Shown piece by piece: positions 16,961 to 27,144 of a stretch of 64,000 nt of DNA. A model generated the notes under the pieces. The model saw only the letters and a list, made by a program, of their open reading frames with translations, did not search any database and was not told the origin of the DNA. This DNA is from Allopusillimonas soli (GTDB taxonomy: Bacteria; Pseudomonadota; Gammaproteobacteria; Burkholderiales; Burkholderiaceae_B): contig NZ_SDQC01000005.1 of NCBI RefSeq assembly GCF_004153445.1, positions 124,001-188,000 on the forward strand, written 5' to 3'. A program made the position numbers and the translations under genes. Numbering within the stretch: the stretch's first letter is position 1; each line of letters opens with the position of its first letter.

Positions 16961-19093
16961 TCAAAAGGTATTGGGCAATCGGTAATTCCGCGCACCCGCC
17001 TCCATGCGCTTGAGCCTGCGCCAGAGCGTGGTTCTGCTAATGCCAAGCGCGGCGGCCGCCGCTGCACGGTTGCCGTCGCATGCCTTCAATGCTTCCAGCA
17101 CGGCTTGTGGCGTAAGCGCGGCTGTATCTTTCAGCAGACGGTCAGCATAAAAGACTTTTTCGCCAGACGGCTCTTCGGGCGCGCCCTTCTCATTCAACGC
17201 AGTCGCCGCCCCCTTGGTGAGAACCCCCGCCACAGCGAGCGCTGCCTGCCTATTGCCCGGCACCGGCCGTTGCGCCCCGCCGGCGGCCATAAAGAGCTCG
17301 GGCGCAATACTGCGCAACTCAATCGCGGCATCGCCGCCAGCGGGCGCGGACTCGCAAAATACCATCACGCGCTCAATCAGGTTTTCAAGCTCGCGGATAT
17401 TGCCGGGCCAGGCATAACCGCGCGCCGCCTCGACGATGGCCTGGACGACTTCCCGGCCTCCCCCGGCGGCGTGACCAGCCTCGCCCAGCGTCGACTCCAC
17501 GCTGTTGCTCACACCAAGACGCCGGGCGATTTTTTCGTGAAGGTGGCTCACCAGCAGAGGCAGGTCGCTCAGGCGCTCGCGCAATGGCGGTAGCGTCAGC
17601 AGAAGGATATTCAGCCTGTAGTACAGGTCGCTGCGAAAGTGTCCGGACCGCGCGCGCTCGGCCAGGTCCTGGTGCGTGGCGGCGATGATGCGCACGTCAA
17701 CCGGCGTGGGCTGGGTCGCACCAATACGCAGCACTTCGCGCTCCTGCAACACGCGCAGCAGGCGTGTCTGCAGCGGTAGGGGCATTTCACCGATTTCGTC
17801 CAGAAACAGCGTGCCGGTATGTGCTGCCTCGAACAGTCCCACCTTGCCGCCACGCGAGGAACCGGTGAAGGCTCCGTCGACATAGCCGAAGAGCTCGCTT
17901 TCAAGCAGACTGTCAGGGAAGGCCGCGCAGTTGACGGCCACGAACGGCTGGGCGCGGCGGTTGCTGGCATTATGTATGCCCTGCGCAAGCAGCTCCTTGC
18001 CTGTGCCGCTCTCGCCAATGATGAGCACCGTGGCATCGCTGCGCGCGCAGGTTAGTGCGCGCTGGCGCACTCGGCCGATGGCGGGACTGCGCCCGACCAG
18101 CTGCTCCAGACCGTAGCGCGCCGCATTGGAGCGCGGTTTGCCGCGCGAACGCAGACTGCGGTCCATACGTTGTATGGCGACCGGATCCTGGCAGACCAGC
18201 ACGGCCCCGGTGTGGCGTCCCTGCTCGAGCACAGGCATGCGCGTGAGCACCACCGTCTTGCCCCCGACCTGGCGCACGAGTTCGGCCTCCGTCTGGCCCG
18301 TGCGCAAGGTGTCCTGCAGGCTGAGCACGCTGTTCACCATGCCCAGCCGCTGCCCGACAAGCTGGTCAGCCGGACGGCCCAGCACGGCAGCCATGGCGGG
18401 ATTGATGATTTCGATGCGCTCGTCCAGATCCACCGCCACGACACCGTCCTTGAGCCGGCCCAGTATGGTATTGAGTTTCTCGCGTCGTGCGGATTCCAGC
18501 CTGGAGATGCGCGCCACCTCGACAGCGTCTTCTATGGCCTCGCGAACGGCGCCCTGCGAATACAGCAGTATGCCCTCGATGCCGTATGAGCGTGCCAGAT
18601 CGGTCACCAGCCCGTGACCGATGATGGACTCGACGCCAAGCGCCAGCAGTTCGCGCACACAGCCCTCCGCCTCCTCTTCCGCGCTATATGCCCGCAGCGC
18701 CACGCCAAGGCCGAAAAGGTCATTGAAATGCCGCAACTCGGGCGGCACGGCGCCGTAGGCCACCAGCCCGATACGGCGCGAGCCGCGCGACGCCCTGGCC
18801 AACCCGCGCATGATGTCCAGGCCGCCCGCCTTGACCATGACCACAGGGATGTCCAGATGCTGTCTGAGAAAGCTGCCGTTGGTGCCCGCGGACACAACGA
18901 TGTCCACGCCCTGGTCCTGGCGCATGGCCTGAATATCGCTCACTGCCTGGCTATAGCCCTTGTCGATAATGGTGATTTCCGCCACTGGGCTGTATTGGGG
19001 CGCCACCTCCTCGAACAGCAGGCGCAATTCATGCATGCCGGCCGCCACGAGCCGCAGCCGCGTTCCCTGTGAAGCCGTGAAAACCGAAGACAT
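16961..19093 (-). CDS. prpR: Sigma-54-dependent propionate catabolism activator PrpR
   Basis: A 710-residue enhancer-binding protein. The N-terminal PrpR ligand domain covers about 10-190 and probably senses 2-methylcitrate. A PAS-like segment lies at about 205-300. The AAA+ domain has Walker A GESGTGKE (360-367), sigma-54 contact GAFTG (407-411) and Walker B LFLDEIGEM (429-437), and the Fis-type helix-turn-helix is at about 671-695. It is longer than the enterobacterial protein, partly through an Ala/Gly-rich linker near 600-650. The ATG at 19093 is preceded by AGGA at 11 nt; in-frame upstream starts would add 58 residues of low similarity. It is divergent from prpB. Confidence 0.93.
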   Translation of the reverse strand: MSSVFTASQGTRLRLVAAGMHELRLLFEEVAPQYSPVAEITIIDKGYSQAVSDIQAMRQDQGVDIVVSAGTNGSFLRQHLDIPVVMVKAGGLDIMRGLARASRGSRRIGLVAYGAVPPELRHFNDLFGLGVALRAYSAEEEAEGCVRELLALGVESIIGHGLVTDLARSYGIEGILLYSQGAVREAIEDAVEVARISRLESARREKLNTILGRLKDGVVAVDLDERIEIINPAMAAVLGRPADQLVGQRLGMVNSVLSLQDTLRTGQTEAELVRQVGGKTVVLTRMPVLEQGRHTGAVLVCQDPVAIQRMDRSLRSRGKPRSNAARYGLEQLVGRSPAIGRVRQRALTCARSDATVLIIGESGTGKELLAQGIHNASNRRAQPFVAVNCAAFPDSLLESELFGYVDGAFTGSSRGGKVGLFEAAHTGTLFLDEIGEMPLPLQTRLLRVLQEREVLRIGATQPTPVDVRIIAATHQDLAERARSGHFRSDLYYRLNILLLTLPPLRERLSDLPLLVSHLHEKIARRLGVSNSVESTLGEAGHAAGGGREVVQAIVEAARGYAWPGNIRELENLIERVMVFCESAPAGGDAAIELRSIAPELFMAAGGAQRPVPGNRQAALAVAGVLTKGAATALNEKGAPEEPSGEKVFYADRLLKDTAALTPQAVLEALKACDGNRAAAAAALGISRTTLWRRLKRMEAGARNYRLPNTF

Positions 19094-19269
19094 AGCGCTA
19101 TCGTTCCTGATTGCGGCGGGGCCCGGCATGCCCGCGCCTGCATGGGGTGGTGAAGTCAGGTCGGCCGTCGCACTCGCGAACATGATTGTCTTGTGGCTCG
19201 ACGGATGGGATCCGTCTCCACCGGCCCACCGAGTGAGACAAGCGAGCAATTGGCCGGCGATCAGCAAGA

Positions 19270-19341
19270 TGAAACATTTCAGCCTTTATTTTGAAACTTG
19301 ATTGAAACATTGATGAAACAACATGGAACATTAACTGAAAC
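19270..19341. promoter_or_regulatory. Helically phased TGAAAC array, candidate PrpR upstream activating sequence
   Basis: TGAAAC occurs at 19270, 19292, 19303, 19314 and 19336, with TGGAAC at 19324. The spacings 22, 11, 11, 10 and 12 bp keep the repeats on one face of the helix. The first forms an inverted pair, TGAAA-CA-TTTCA (19270-19281). The array lies about 110 bp upstream of the -24/-12 promoter, the usual distance for a sigma-54 activator. Binding by PrpR is inferred from the position. Confidence 0.65.
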
Positions 19342-19447
19342 AGCAGCCGCAACACAAGCGGTATTCACAATCCCGACGCTTGCGGAAATGCCGGCTATGC
19401 ATTGCAATGGAGAATCTGGCCTTGCCTGCGCTCACCGTGCCAATTTC

Positions 19448-19463
19448 TGGCACGTATTTTGCT
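19448..19463 (+). promoter_or_regulatory. Sigma-54 promoter of prpBC-acnD-prpF-prpD
   Basis: TGGCACG-TATT-TTGCT matches the sigma-54 consensus TGGCACG-N4-TTGCW at every defined position, with GG (-24) at 19449-19450 and GC (-12) at 19461-19462, 10 nt apart. The predicted start is near 19474, 38 nt before the prpB start. The rest of the 418-nt gap 19094-19511 contains the TGAAAC array and no gene; I could not find a convincing IHF site. Confidence 0.85.
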
Positions 19464-19511
19464 TGAAATCATGGCAAACCATCCGCAAACCCATAGCGAG
19501 GAACCTTCATC

Positions 19512-20408
19512 GTGCCCGACCTCTCCCTCTCCGCTGGCGGCCGTTTCCGCCAGGCTCTCCAAGAAGAACATCCCTTGCAGGTCATTGGCGCCATCAACGC
19601 CAATCATGCCCTGCTGGCCAAGCGTGCGGGCTATCGCGCCATTTATCTGTCGGGAGGCGGCGTCGCGGCGGGATCGCTGGGGCTGCCCGACCTTGGTATC
19701 AATACGCTTGATGACGTCCTTACCGACATCCGCCGCATCACCGACGTCTGCGATCTGCCGCTCATGGTCGACATCGACACCGGTTTCGGGCCGTCGGCCT
19801 TCAATATCGCACGCACCATCAAAAGCCTGATCAAGTTCGGCGCAGGCGCCTGCCATATCGAGGACCAGGTTGGCGCCAAGCGCTGCGGCCATCGTCCCGG
19901 AAAGGAAATTGTGAGTCAAGGCGAAATGGTGGACCGGATCAAGGCGGCAGTGGATGCGCGCACCGATCCGGCGTTTTTCATCATTGCGCGCACCGACTCC
20001 ATTGCCGTCGAGGGCGTAGACAAGGCGCTGGAGCGCGCCCACGCGTTCGTCGAGGCCGGCGCGGACGGCATTTTTGCCGAAGCATCGTATGATCTGACTA
20101 CGTACGAGCGATTCAAGAAGGAACTGAGCGTACCGGTACTTGCGAATATCACCGAGTTCGGCAAGACGCCGCTGTTCACTGTCCAGGAACTGGCCGGTGT
20201 CGGCGTGGACATCGTGCTGTATCCGCTGTCCGCCTTCCGTGCCATGAACAAGGCTGCGGAAACCGTCTACGAAGCCATACGCCGCGATGGCCACCAGAAG
20301 AACGTGGTGGATATGATGCAGACCCGCGAAGAACTGTACGATCGAATTGGTTATCACGAGTTTGAATCCCGCCTCGATGCGCTTTTTCAACAAGCCAAAT
20401 CGAAGTAA
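19512..20408 (+). CDS. prpB: 2-methylisocitrate lyase
   Basis: A 298-residue isocitrate-lyase superfamily enzyme that cleaves 2-methylisocitrate to pyruvate and succinate, the last step of the methylcitrate cycle. The catalytic loop is [11 protein letters not shown] with Cys125. Metal-binding aspartates are in VDIDTGFG (Asp87, Asp89), and [10 protein letters not shown] is near 45-54. The start is GTG at 19512, with GAGGA upstream; no ATG fits the family N-terminus. It is the first gene of the sigma-54 operon and is followed 17 nt later by prpC. Confidence 0.96.
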   Translation: MPDLSLSAGGRFRQALQEEHPLQVIGAINANHALLAKRAGYRAIYLSGGGVAAGSLGLPDLGINTLDDVLTDIRRITDVCDLPLMVDIDTGFGPSAFNIARTIKSLIKFGAGACHIEDQVGAKRCGHRPGKEIVSQGEMVDRIKAAVDARTDPAFFIIARTDSIAVEGVDKALERAHAFVEAGADGIFAEASYDLTTYERFKKELSVPVLANITEFGKTPLFTVQELAGVGVDIVLYPLSAFRAMNKAAETVYEAIRRDGHQKNVVDMMQTREELYDRIGYHEFESRLDALFQQAKSK

Positions 20409-20425
20409 CTTTCAGGAGTAGAGAT

Positions 20426-21628
20426 ATGGCAACAAAAGCAGCCGCCAAGACCACCGCCAGGAAAAAGCAGGAGGTCGCGGCAACGGCGCCCAACGGTCCC
20501 AAGCCCAAGAAGTCGGTCGCGCTCTCGGGCGTGGTTGCCGGCAACACGGCCCTATGCACAGTGGGCCGCAGCGGCAATGACCTGCACTATCGCGGATACG
20601 ACATCCTGGACATCGCCGACACATGCGAGTTCGAGGAAGTTGCTCACCTGCTGGTTCACGGCAAACTCCCCACCAAGACCGAGCTGGCTGCCTACAAGGC
20701 CAAGCTGCGCAAGCTGCGGGGTCTGCCGGCCCAGCTTCAGGTGGCGCTGGAATCGCTGCCCGCCAACAGCCACCCCATGGATGTCATGCGCACTGCGGTC
20801 TCTGTGCTGGGATGCGTACTGCCCGAAAAAGACGACCACAACCTGCCCGATGCGCGCGACATCGCGGACCGGCTTATGGCCAACCTCGGCTCGGCGCTGC
20901 TGTATTGGTATCACTATAGTCACAATGGCCGCTACATCGACGTGCAGACAGACGACGACAGCATAGGCGGGCACTTCCTCCATCTGCTCCATGGCGAAAA
21001 GCCGAGCGACGAGTGGGTCCGGGCCATGCACACGTCGCTGATTCTGTATGCGGAGCACGAATTCAATGCTTCCACGTTCGCATGCCGTGTCATTGCCGGC
21101 ACGGGCTCTGATATGTACTCCGCCATTACCGGCGGCATCGGCGCCCTGCGCGGCCCCAAGCACGGCGGCGCAAACGAAGTGGCATTCGAAATCCAGAAAC
21201 GCTACGACTCTCCCGACGACGCCGAGGCCGACATCCGTCAGCGCGTTGAAAACAAGGAAGTGGTTATCGGCTTTGGCCATCCGGTCTATACCGTGTCGGA
21301 CCCGCGCAACAAGGTCATCAAGGACGTCGCGCGCAAGCTGTCGAAATCGCAGGGCAACATGAAGATGTTCGATATAGCGGAGCGCCTGGAAAGCGTGATG
21401 TGGGACATCAAGAAAATGTTCCCCAATCTCGACTGGTTCTCGGCCGTGTCCTATCACATGATGGGTGTGCCCACGGCGATGTTCACGCCCCTGTTCGTCA
21501 TTGCCCGCACCGCCGGCTGGTCGGCACATATCATTGAGCAGCGTGTCGATAACAAGATCATCCGTCCGACGGCAAACTACGTCGGCCCGGAAGACAAGAA
21601 ATTCGTCCCGCTGTCCAAACGCCGCTGA
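20426..21628 (+). CDS. prpC: 2-methylcitrate synthase
   Basis: A 400-residue citrate-synthase-fold enzyme that condenses propionyl-CoA with oxaloacetate. Active-site residues are His246 (PKHGGANE), His285 (GFGHPVYT) and Asp336 (FPNLDWFSA). The core starts at [17 protein letters not shown]; before it there are about 30 extra residues rich in Ala, Lys and Pro that are not part of the catalytic fold. AGGAG precedes the ATG at a normal distance, so this extension is probably translated. A strong hairpin follows the gene before acnD. Confidence 0.95.
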   Translation: MATKAAAKTTARKKQEVAATAPNGPKPKKSVALSGVVAGNTALCTVGRSGNDLHYRGYDILDIADTCEFEEVAHLLVHGKLPTKTELAAYKAKLRKLRGLPAQLQVALESLPANSHPMDVMRTAVSVLGCVLPEKDDHNLPDARDIADRLMANLGSALLYWYHYSHNGRYIDVQTDDDSIGGHFLHLLHGEKPSDEWVRAMHTSLILYAEHEFNASTFACRVIAGTGSDMYSAITGGIGALRGPKHGGANEVAFEIQKRYDSPDDAEADIRQRVENKEVVIGFGHPVYTVSDPRNKVIKDVARKLSKSQGNMKMFDIAERLESVMWDIKKMFPNLDWFSAVSYHMMGVPTAMFTPLFVIARTAGWSAHIIEQRVDNKIIRPTANYVGPEDKKFVPLSKRR

Positions 21629-21643
21629 TCCGGCGCCGACAGA

Positions 21644-21681
21644 GCAGCACCAGGCGGCGCATCCGTGCCGCCTGGTGCTGC
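21644..21681 (+). promoter_or_regulatory. Strong intra-operon hairpin between prpC and acnD
   Basis: A perfect 15-bp inverted repeat, 21644-21658 with 21667-21681, with an 8-nt loop. No T tract follows (CCTGCCCGCTC), so it is more likely an RNA-processing or stability element, or a partial pause, than a full terminator. The downstream acnD lacks a clear Shine-Dalgarno and starts 32 nt after the stem. Confidence 0.6.
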
Positions 21682-21712
21682 CCTGCCCGCTCACCCTTCT
21701 TCCTCGCATGCC

Positions 21713-24307
21713 ATGAACACCGCCTACCGCAAGCCGCTGCCCGGCACACTGCTGGATTATTTCGACACGCGCGCAGCCGTCGATGCCATTGAACCCGGCG
21801 CATACGACAAGCTGCCGTATACATCACGCATCCACGCAGAAAATCTCGTGCGCCGTTGCGATCCGTCGATACTCACCGACTCGCTGCGCCAGCTTATCGA
21901 GCGCAGGCGCGAGCGCGATTTCCCCTGGTATCCGGCCCGCGTCGTATGCCACGACATCCTTGGCCAGACGGCGCTGGTGGACCTTGCGGGGCTGCGTGAC
22001 GCAATTGCCGCGAAAGGCGGCGACCCCTCGCTGGTCAATCCAGTCGTGCCCACGCAGCTCATTGTCGATCACTCCCTTGCCGTGGAGCACGGCGGCTACG
22101 ACAAGGATGCCTTTGCCAAGAACCGTGCCATTGAAGACCGCCGCAACGACGATCGCTTCCATTTCATCAACTGGACCAAAAAAGCATTCAAGAATGTCGA
22201 CGTGATTCCGCCAGGCAACGGCATCATGCACCAGATAAATCTGGAGCGTATGTCGCCCGTCGTGCATGCCCGCGACGGCGTGGCCTTCCCCGATACGCTG
22301 GTAGGCACCGACAGCCATACGCCGCATGTCGACGCGCTGGGCGTGATTGCCGTGGGTGTGGGCGGGCTCGAAGCGGAAAGTGTCATGCTTGGCCGCGCAT
22401 CCTGGATGCGTCTGCCCGACATCATCGGTGTCGAGCTGACCGGCAAGCTTCGGCCCGGCATCACCGCCACCGACCTTGCGCTGGCGCTGACCGAGTTCCT
22501 GCGCAGCCAGAAAGTCGTTTCCTCCTACATCGAATTCTACGGCGAGGGCGCATCCAGCCTGACGCTGGGCGACCGGGCCACGATTTCAAACATGACACCC
22601 GAATATGGCGCCACCGCCGCGCTGTTCTATATCGACCAGCAAACCATCGACTACCTGAAGCTTACAGGCCGGGACGATGCACAGGTCAAGCTCGTGGAGA
22701 CCTACGCCAAGCATGCCGGCTTCTGGGCGGACAGCCTGGCGAGCGCCGAGTACGAACGCGTACTCAAGTTTGACCTATCAACCGTCGTGCGCAATATTGC
22801 CGGTCCATCCAATCCGCACCGGCGTGTTTCCACCTCCGACCTGGCCGAGCGCGGTATTGCGGGCAAAGTGGAGAACGTACCCGGACTCATGCCCGACGGT
22901 GCCGTCATCATTGCCGCCATTACCAGCTGCACCAATACCAGCAACCCCCGCAACGTGATTGCCGCCGGACTGCTGGCACGCAATGCCAATGCGCGCGGCC
23001 TGGCACGCAAGCCCTGGGTAAAGACGTCCCTGGCGCCCGGTTCCAAGGCTGTGCAACTCTATCTCGAAGATGCAGGCCTGATGGCCGAGCTGGAAGCACT
23101 CGGCTTTGGCATCGTGGGCTTTGCCTGCACCACCTGCAATGGCATGAGCGGCGCGCTCGATCCGAAAATCCAGAAGGAAGTCATAGATCGCGACCTTTAT
23201 GCGACGGCCGTATTGTCAGGCAACCGCAATTTCGACGGACGCATCCATCCTTACGCCAAGCAGGCTTTCCTGGCATCGCCACCGCTGGTGGTTGCCTATG
23301 CGATTGCCGGCACGGTGCGCTTTGACATTGAAAAAGATGTGCTTGGCATGGACAAGGACGGCAAGCCGGTCACGCTGAAGGATATCTGGCCTGGCGACGA
23401 GGAAATCGATGCCATCATGCGTGCCAGCGTCAAGCCCGAATTCTTCCGCCAGGTCTATGAGCCGATGTTCGCATCCAGCGTGCGCAGCAACGAGCAAATC
23501 AGCCCGCTCTACGACTGGCGCCCCACCAGCACCTATATACGCCGCCCGCCCTACTGGGAAGGCGCACTGGCCGGTGAGCGCACGCTCAAGGGCATGCGCC
23601 CTCTGGCCGTGCTCGGCGACAATATCACCACCGACCACCTGTCTCCCTCGAATGCCATTCTGCCCAGCAGCGCCGCAGGCGAATACCTGGCAAGGATGGG
23701 ATTGCCTGAGGAGGATTTCAACTCCTACGCGACCCATCGCGGCGACCACCTGACCGCGCAACGCGCCACATTTGCCAATCCGAAACTGCTCAACGAGATG
23801 GTCATGGACAACGGTGAAATCAGGCAAGGATCGCTGGCCAGGATCGAGCCGGAAGGCAAGGTCACCCGTATGTGGGAAGCGATAGAAACCTATATGGAAC
23901 GCAAGCAGCCCTTGATTATTGTGGCGGGCGCCGACTATGGCCAAGGTTCCTCGCGCGACTGGGCCGCCAAGGGCGTGCGCCTGGCTGGCGTGGAGGCTAT
24001 CGCGGCCGAGGGCTTCGAACGCATTCACCGCACCAATCTTGTCGGCATGGGCGTGCTGCCGCTGGAGTTCCAGCCAGGTACGACCCGCAAGACACTCGGC
24101 ATCGACGGCACCGAAACCTACGATGTCATTGGCAAACCCAGGCCTGGAGCCACGCTGTCCCTGATCGTCAACCGGCGCAATGGCGAACGCATCGAGGTCC
24201 CGGTGACCTGTAGGCTGGACACCGCCGAGGAAGTCTCCATCTACGAGGCGGGCGGCGTACTGCAGCGCTTTGCGCAGGACTTCATTCAATCGTCGGCGGC
24301 CGTTTGA
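21713..24307 (+). CDS. acnD: Fe/S-dependent 2-methylisocitrate dehydratase AcnD
   Basis: An 864-residue aconitase-superfamily enzyme of the methylcitrate cycle. It converts 2-methylcitrate to a 2-methylaconitate isomer that PrpF then isomerises. It opens with MNTAYRKPLPGTLLDYFDTR, characteristic of AcnD. Cluster cysteines lie in TSCTNTSNPRN (about residue 405) and GFACTTCNGMSG (about 470). The C-terminal swivel domain has the GADYGQGSSRDWAAKG loop. The ATG at 21713 has no obvious ribosome site; a GTG further up would add an unlikely Pro/Ala-rich tail. It sits between prpC and prpF. Confidence 0.94.
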   Translation: MNTAYRKPLPGTLLDYFDTRAAVDAIEPGAYDKLPYTSRIHAENLVRRCDPSILTDSLRQLIERRRERDFPWYPARVVCHDILGQTALVDLAGLRDAIAAKGGDPSLVNPVVPTQLIVDHSLAVEHGGYDKDAFAKNRAIEDRRNDDRFHFINWTKKAFKNVDVIPPGNGIMHQINLERMSPVVHARDGVAFPDTLVGTDSHTPHVDALGVIAVGVGGLEAESVMLGRASWMRLPDIIGVELTGKLRPGITATDLALALTEFLRSQKVVSSYIEFYGEGASSLTLGDRATISNMTPEYGATAALFYIDQQTIDYLKLTGRDDAQVKLVETYAKHAGFWADSLASAEYERVLKFDLSTVVRNIAGPSNPHRRVSTSDLAERGIAGKVENVPGLMPDGAVIIAAITSCTNTSNPRNVIAAGLLARNANARGLARKPWVKTSLAPGSKAVQLYLEDAGLMAELEALGFGIVGFACTTCNGMSGALDPKIQKEVIDRDLYATAVLSGNRNFDGRIHPYAKQAFLASPPLVVAYAIAGTVRFDIEKDVLGMDKDGKPVTLKDIWPGDEEIDAIMRASVKPEFFRQVYEPMFASSVRSNEQISPLYDWRPTSTYIRRPPYWEGALAGERTLKGMRPLAVLGDNITTDHLSPSNAILPSSAAGEYLARMGLPEEDFNSYATHRGDHLTAQRATFANPKLLNEMVMDNGEIRQGSLARIEPEGKVTRMWEAIETYMERKQPLIIVAGADYGQGSSRDWAAKGVRLAGVEAIAAEGFERIHRTNLVGMGVLPLEFQPGTTRKTLGIDGTETYDVIGKPRPGATLSLIVNRRNGERIEVPVTCRLDTAEEVSIYEAGGVLQRFAQDFIQSSAAV

Positions 24308-24324
24308 TACCACAGGAACAGACC

Positions 24325-25524
24325 ATGGCTCACGCACCTCAGATCAGCATTCCCGCCACCTATATGCGCGGCGGCACCAGCAAGGGCGTCTTCTTCCGCC
24401 TTCAGGACCTGCCGCCGGCCGCACGGCAGCCCGGCCCGGCACGTGACGCCCTGCTGCTGCGGGTGATCGGCAGCCCCGACCCCTACGGCAAGCAGACCGA
24501 CGGCATGGGCGGCGCCACGTCGAGCACGAGCAAGACCGTGATACTGTCGCGCAGCACGCGTCCCGACCACGAAGTGGATTATCTCTTCGGCCAGGTTTCC
24601 ATTGACAAGCCCTTCGTGGACTGGAGCGGCAATTGCGGCAATCTGTCCGCCGCAGTGGGCCCCTTTGCGCTGACGCGCGGGCTGATCGATGCTGGACGCA
24701 TACCCCGCAACGGTATTGCAACCGTGCGCATCTGGCAGGCGAACATCGGCAAGACCATTGTTGCCCATGTGCCCATCACGAACGGCGAAGTGCAGGAGAC
24801 TGGCGATTTCGAGCTGGACGGCGTCACGTTCCCCGCCGCCGAAGTGCAGCTCGAATTCATGGACCCCGCCGATGACGGCCCCGACGGCGGCGCCATGTTT
24901 CCAACCGGCAATGTGGCGGACGACCTGGACGTGCCAGGGATAGGCATCCTGCGCGCCACCATGATCAATGCCGGCATTCCCACCATTTTCATCAATGCCA
25001 CCGACATCGGCTATACGGGAACGGAACTGCAGGGGGCCGTTAACGGCGACGACAAGGCGTTGGCCATGTTCGAAACCATACGGTCGCACGGCGCATTGCG
25101 CATGGGTTTGATCGGCGATCTGGCCGAAGCGGCCACACGCCAGCATACGCCCAAGGTCGCTTTCGTGGCCTCGCCCGCAGACTACGTAGCCTCAAGCGGC
25201 AAGGCCGTTGCCGCGCGCGACATCGATCTGCTGGTTCGGGCGCTGTCCATGGGCAAGCTGCATCATGCCATGATGGGCACGGCGGCGGTGGCCATCGGCA
25301 CGGCTGCCGCCATCCCCGGAACACTGGTCAATCTTGCGGCTGGCGGAGGTGACCGCGAGGCGGTACGCTTTGGCCATCCGTCCGGCACACTGCGCGTGGG
25401 CGCGCAGGCATCGCAGGAAGACGGCGAATGGAAGGTCCGCAAAGCGATCATGAGCCGCAGTGCGCGCATACTGATGGAAGGCGCGGTGCGTGTGCCTGGC
25501 AGCGTTCTTGCACCCGGCTTGTAG
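24325..25524 (+). CDS. prpF: 2-methylaconitate cis-trans isomerase PrpF
   Basis: A 399-residue isomerase of the diaminopimelate-epimerase-like PrpF family. It converts the AcnD product into the cis-2-methylaconitate used in hydration. Family landmarks are [13 protein letters not shown] near residue 12, [22 protein letters not shown] near 55 and [17 protein letters not shown] near 100. The ATG at 24325 follows CAGGA by 7 nt, 17 nt after the acnD stop. Pairing of acnD and prpF is the usual arrangement. Confidence 0.95.
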   Translation: MAHAPQISIPATYMRGGTSKGVFFRLQDLPPAARQPGPARDALLLRVIGSPDPYGKQTDGMGGATSSTSKTVILSRSTRPDHEVDYLFGQVSIDKPFVDWSGNCGNLSAAVGPFALTRGLIDAGRIPRNGIATVRIWQANIGKTIVAHVPITNGEVQETGDFELDGVTFPAAEVQLEFMDPADDGPDGGAMFPTGNVADDLDVPGIGILRATMINAGIPTIFINATDIGYTGTELQGAVNGDDKALAMFETIRSHGALRMGLIGDLAEAATRQHTPKVAFVASPADYVASSGKAVAARDIDLLVRALSMGKLHHAMMGTAAVAIGTAAAIPGTLVNLAAGGGDREAVRFGHPSGTLRVGAQASQEDGEWKVRKAIMSRSARILMEGAVRVPGSVLAPGL

Positions 25525-25589
25525 GCCGCTGGCCTGCCGCCCCCGTAGCCTATTTGTTCTTCATTTTCAGCAACACAGGAACCATCATT

Positions 25590-27041
25590 ATGTCCGCTCC
25601 CATTTCCAATGTTCGGCCCGATCCCGATCAAGTGCTGGTTGACATCGTCGACTATGTGCTCAATTACGAGATCAAGAGTGAGCTGGCCTACGAAACCGCC
25701 CGCAACTGCCTCATCGATACGCTGGGCTGCGGCCTGGAGGGGCTGGAGTATCCGGCCTGCACCAAACTCATGGGCCCCATCGTGCCCGGCACGGTCGTCC
25801 CCAATGGCGCCAAGGTACCGGGCACCCAGTTTCAGCTCGATCCGGTGCAGGCCGCCTTCAACATCGGCGTCATGATACGCTGGCTCGACTTCAATGACAC
25901 ATGGCTGGCCGCCGAATGGGGACATCCCTCCGACAATCTGGGCGGCATACTGGCCATGGCCGACTGGCTTTCGCGCAACGCTGTTGCCGCCGGCAAGGCG
26001 CCGCTTACTATGCGCGACGTGCTCACGGGGCTGATCAAGGCGCACGAAATTCAAGGCTGCATCGCGCTGGAGAACTCCTTCAACAAGGTCGGCCTGGACC
26101 ACGTCGTACTGGTCAAAGTGGCCTCCACGGCAGTGGTTTCCAAGATGCTCGGCCTGTCGCGGGATGAAATCATCAATGCTGTCTCGCTGGCCTGGGTTGA
26201 CGGCCAAAGCCTGCGGACCTACCGACATGCGCCCAACACCGGCAGCCGCAAGAGCTGGGCGGCGGGCGACGCCACCAGCCGCGCGGTTCGCCTGGCCCTC
26301 ATCGCCCGCACCGGCGAAATGGGCTATCCCTCGGTGCTCACGGCCAAGACCTGGGGTTTCTACGACGTACTGTTCAAAGGCCAGCCATTCAAGTTCCAGC
26401 GGCCCTACGGCAACTACGTCATGGAGAACGTACTGTTCAAGATTTCCTTTCCGGCCGAATTCCATTCGCAAACGGCGGTGGAATGCGCCATGCAGATTCA
26501 CGATCAGATCAAGAAGGCCGGCAAGACAGCCGCAGACATACGGAAGATCACCATTCGGACTCACGAAGCGTGCATTCGCATCATCGACAAGAAGGGGCCG
26601 CTGAACAACCCGGCTGACCGCGATCACTGCATACAGTACATGGTTGCCGTGCCCATTCTGTTTGGCCGCCTGACCGCTGGCGACTACGAGGACGATATCG
26701 CCGCCGACCCGCGCATCGACGTCCTGCGCGACAAGATGGAATGCGTGGAAGACCCCGCCTTCACCCGCGACTATCACGATCCCGAGAAGCGCTCCATCGC
26801 CAACGCGCTGACAGTGGAATTCGAAGACGGCAGCAGGCTTGACGAGATCGTGTGCGAGTACCCCATTGGCCACAAGCGCCGCCGCAAGGATGGCATCCCC
26901 CTCCTGGAGGCCAAGTTCCGCACCAATCTGGCGCGACGCTTCCCGGCCAAGCAGCAGCAGCGCATCCTGGATATATCCCTCGATCAGAAGAAACTCGAAT
27001 CCATGCCTGTTCATGAATACGTGGACATGTACGTCATCTGA
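25590..27041 (+). CDS. prpD: 2-methylcitrate dehydratase PrpD
   Basis: A 483-residue MmgE/PrpD-family protein, the same length as characterised PrpD. It dehydrates 2-methylcitrate to cis-2-methylaconitate without an iron-sulfur cluster. Landmarks are [20 protein letters not shown] near 90-110 and [16 protein letters not shown] near 225. CAGGA lies 9 nt before the ATG at 25590, itself 65 nt after prpF. Its presence beside acnD-prpF gives the organism two routes for the same step. It ends the operon. The 27042-27144 gap has GC-rich inverted repeats but no clean terminator. Confidence 0.95.
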   Translation: MSAPISNVRPDPDQVLVDIVDYVLNYEIKSELAYETARNCLIDTLGCGLEGLEYPACTKLMGPIVPGTVVPNGAKVPGTQFQLDPVQAAFNIGVMIRWLDFNDTWLAAEWGHPSDNLGGILAMADWLSRNAVAAGKAPLTMRDVLTGLIKAHEIQGCIALENSFNKVGLDHVVLVKVASTAVVSKMLGLSRDEIINAVSLAWVDGQSLRTYRHAPNTGSRKSWAAGDATSRAVRLALIARTGEMGYPSVLTAKTWGFYDVLFKGQPFKFQRPYGNYVMENVLFKISFPAEFHSQTAVECAMQIHDQIKKAGKTAADIRKITIRTHEACIRIIDKKGPLNNPADRDHCIQYMVAVPILFGRLTAGDYEDDIAADPRIDVLRDKMECVEDPAFTRDYHDPEKRSIANALTVEFEDGSRLDEIVCEYPIGHKRRRKDGIPLLEAKFRTNLARRFPAKQQQRILDISLDQKKLESMPVHEYVDMYVI

Positions 27042-27144
27042 CGGCAGGCAACCCGCCGCGACCCTCGGGAACGGCGGCGCCGCCAACGGGCCGGGGCGTC
27101 TTTTCCGGCGCCGCCATGCGCCGGCTGTGGCAAAATAACCGGTT

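Noticed and set aside
19094-19267. N-terminal extension of PrpR by 58 residues
   Set aside because: The added sequence has no PrpR_N similarity, and the ATG at 19093 fits the family start and has an acceptable AGGA.
21708-21716. ATG at 21708 as the acnD start
   Set aside because: It is out of frame and reads two codons before TGA; the ATG at 21713 matches the AcnD N-terminus.
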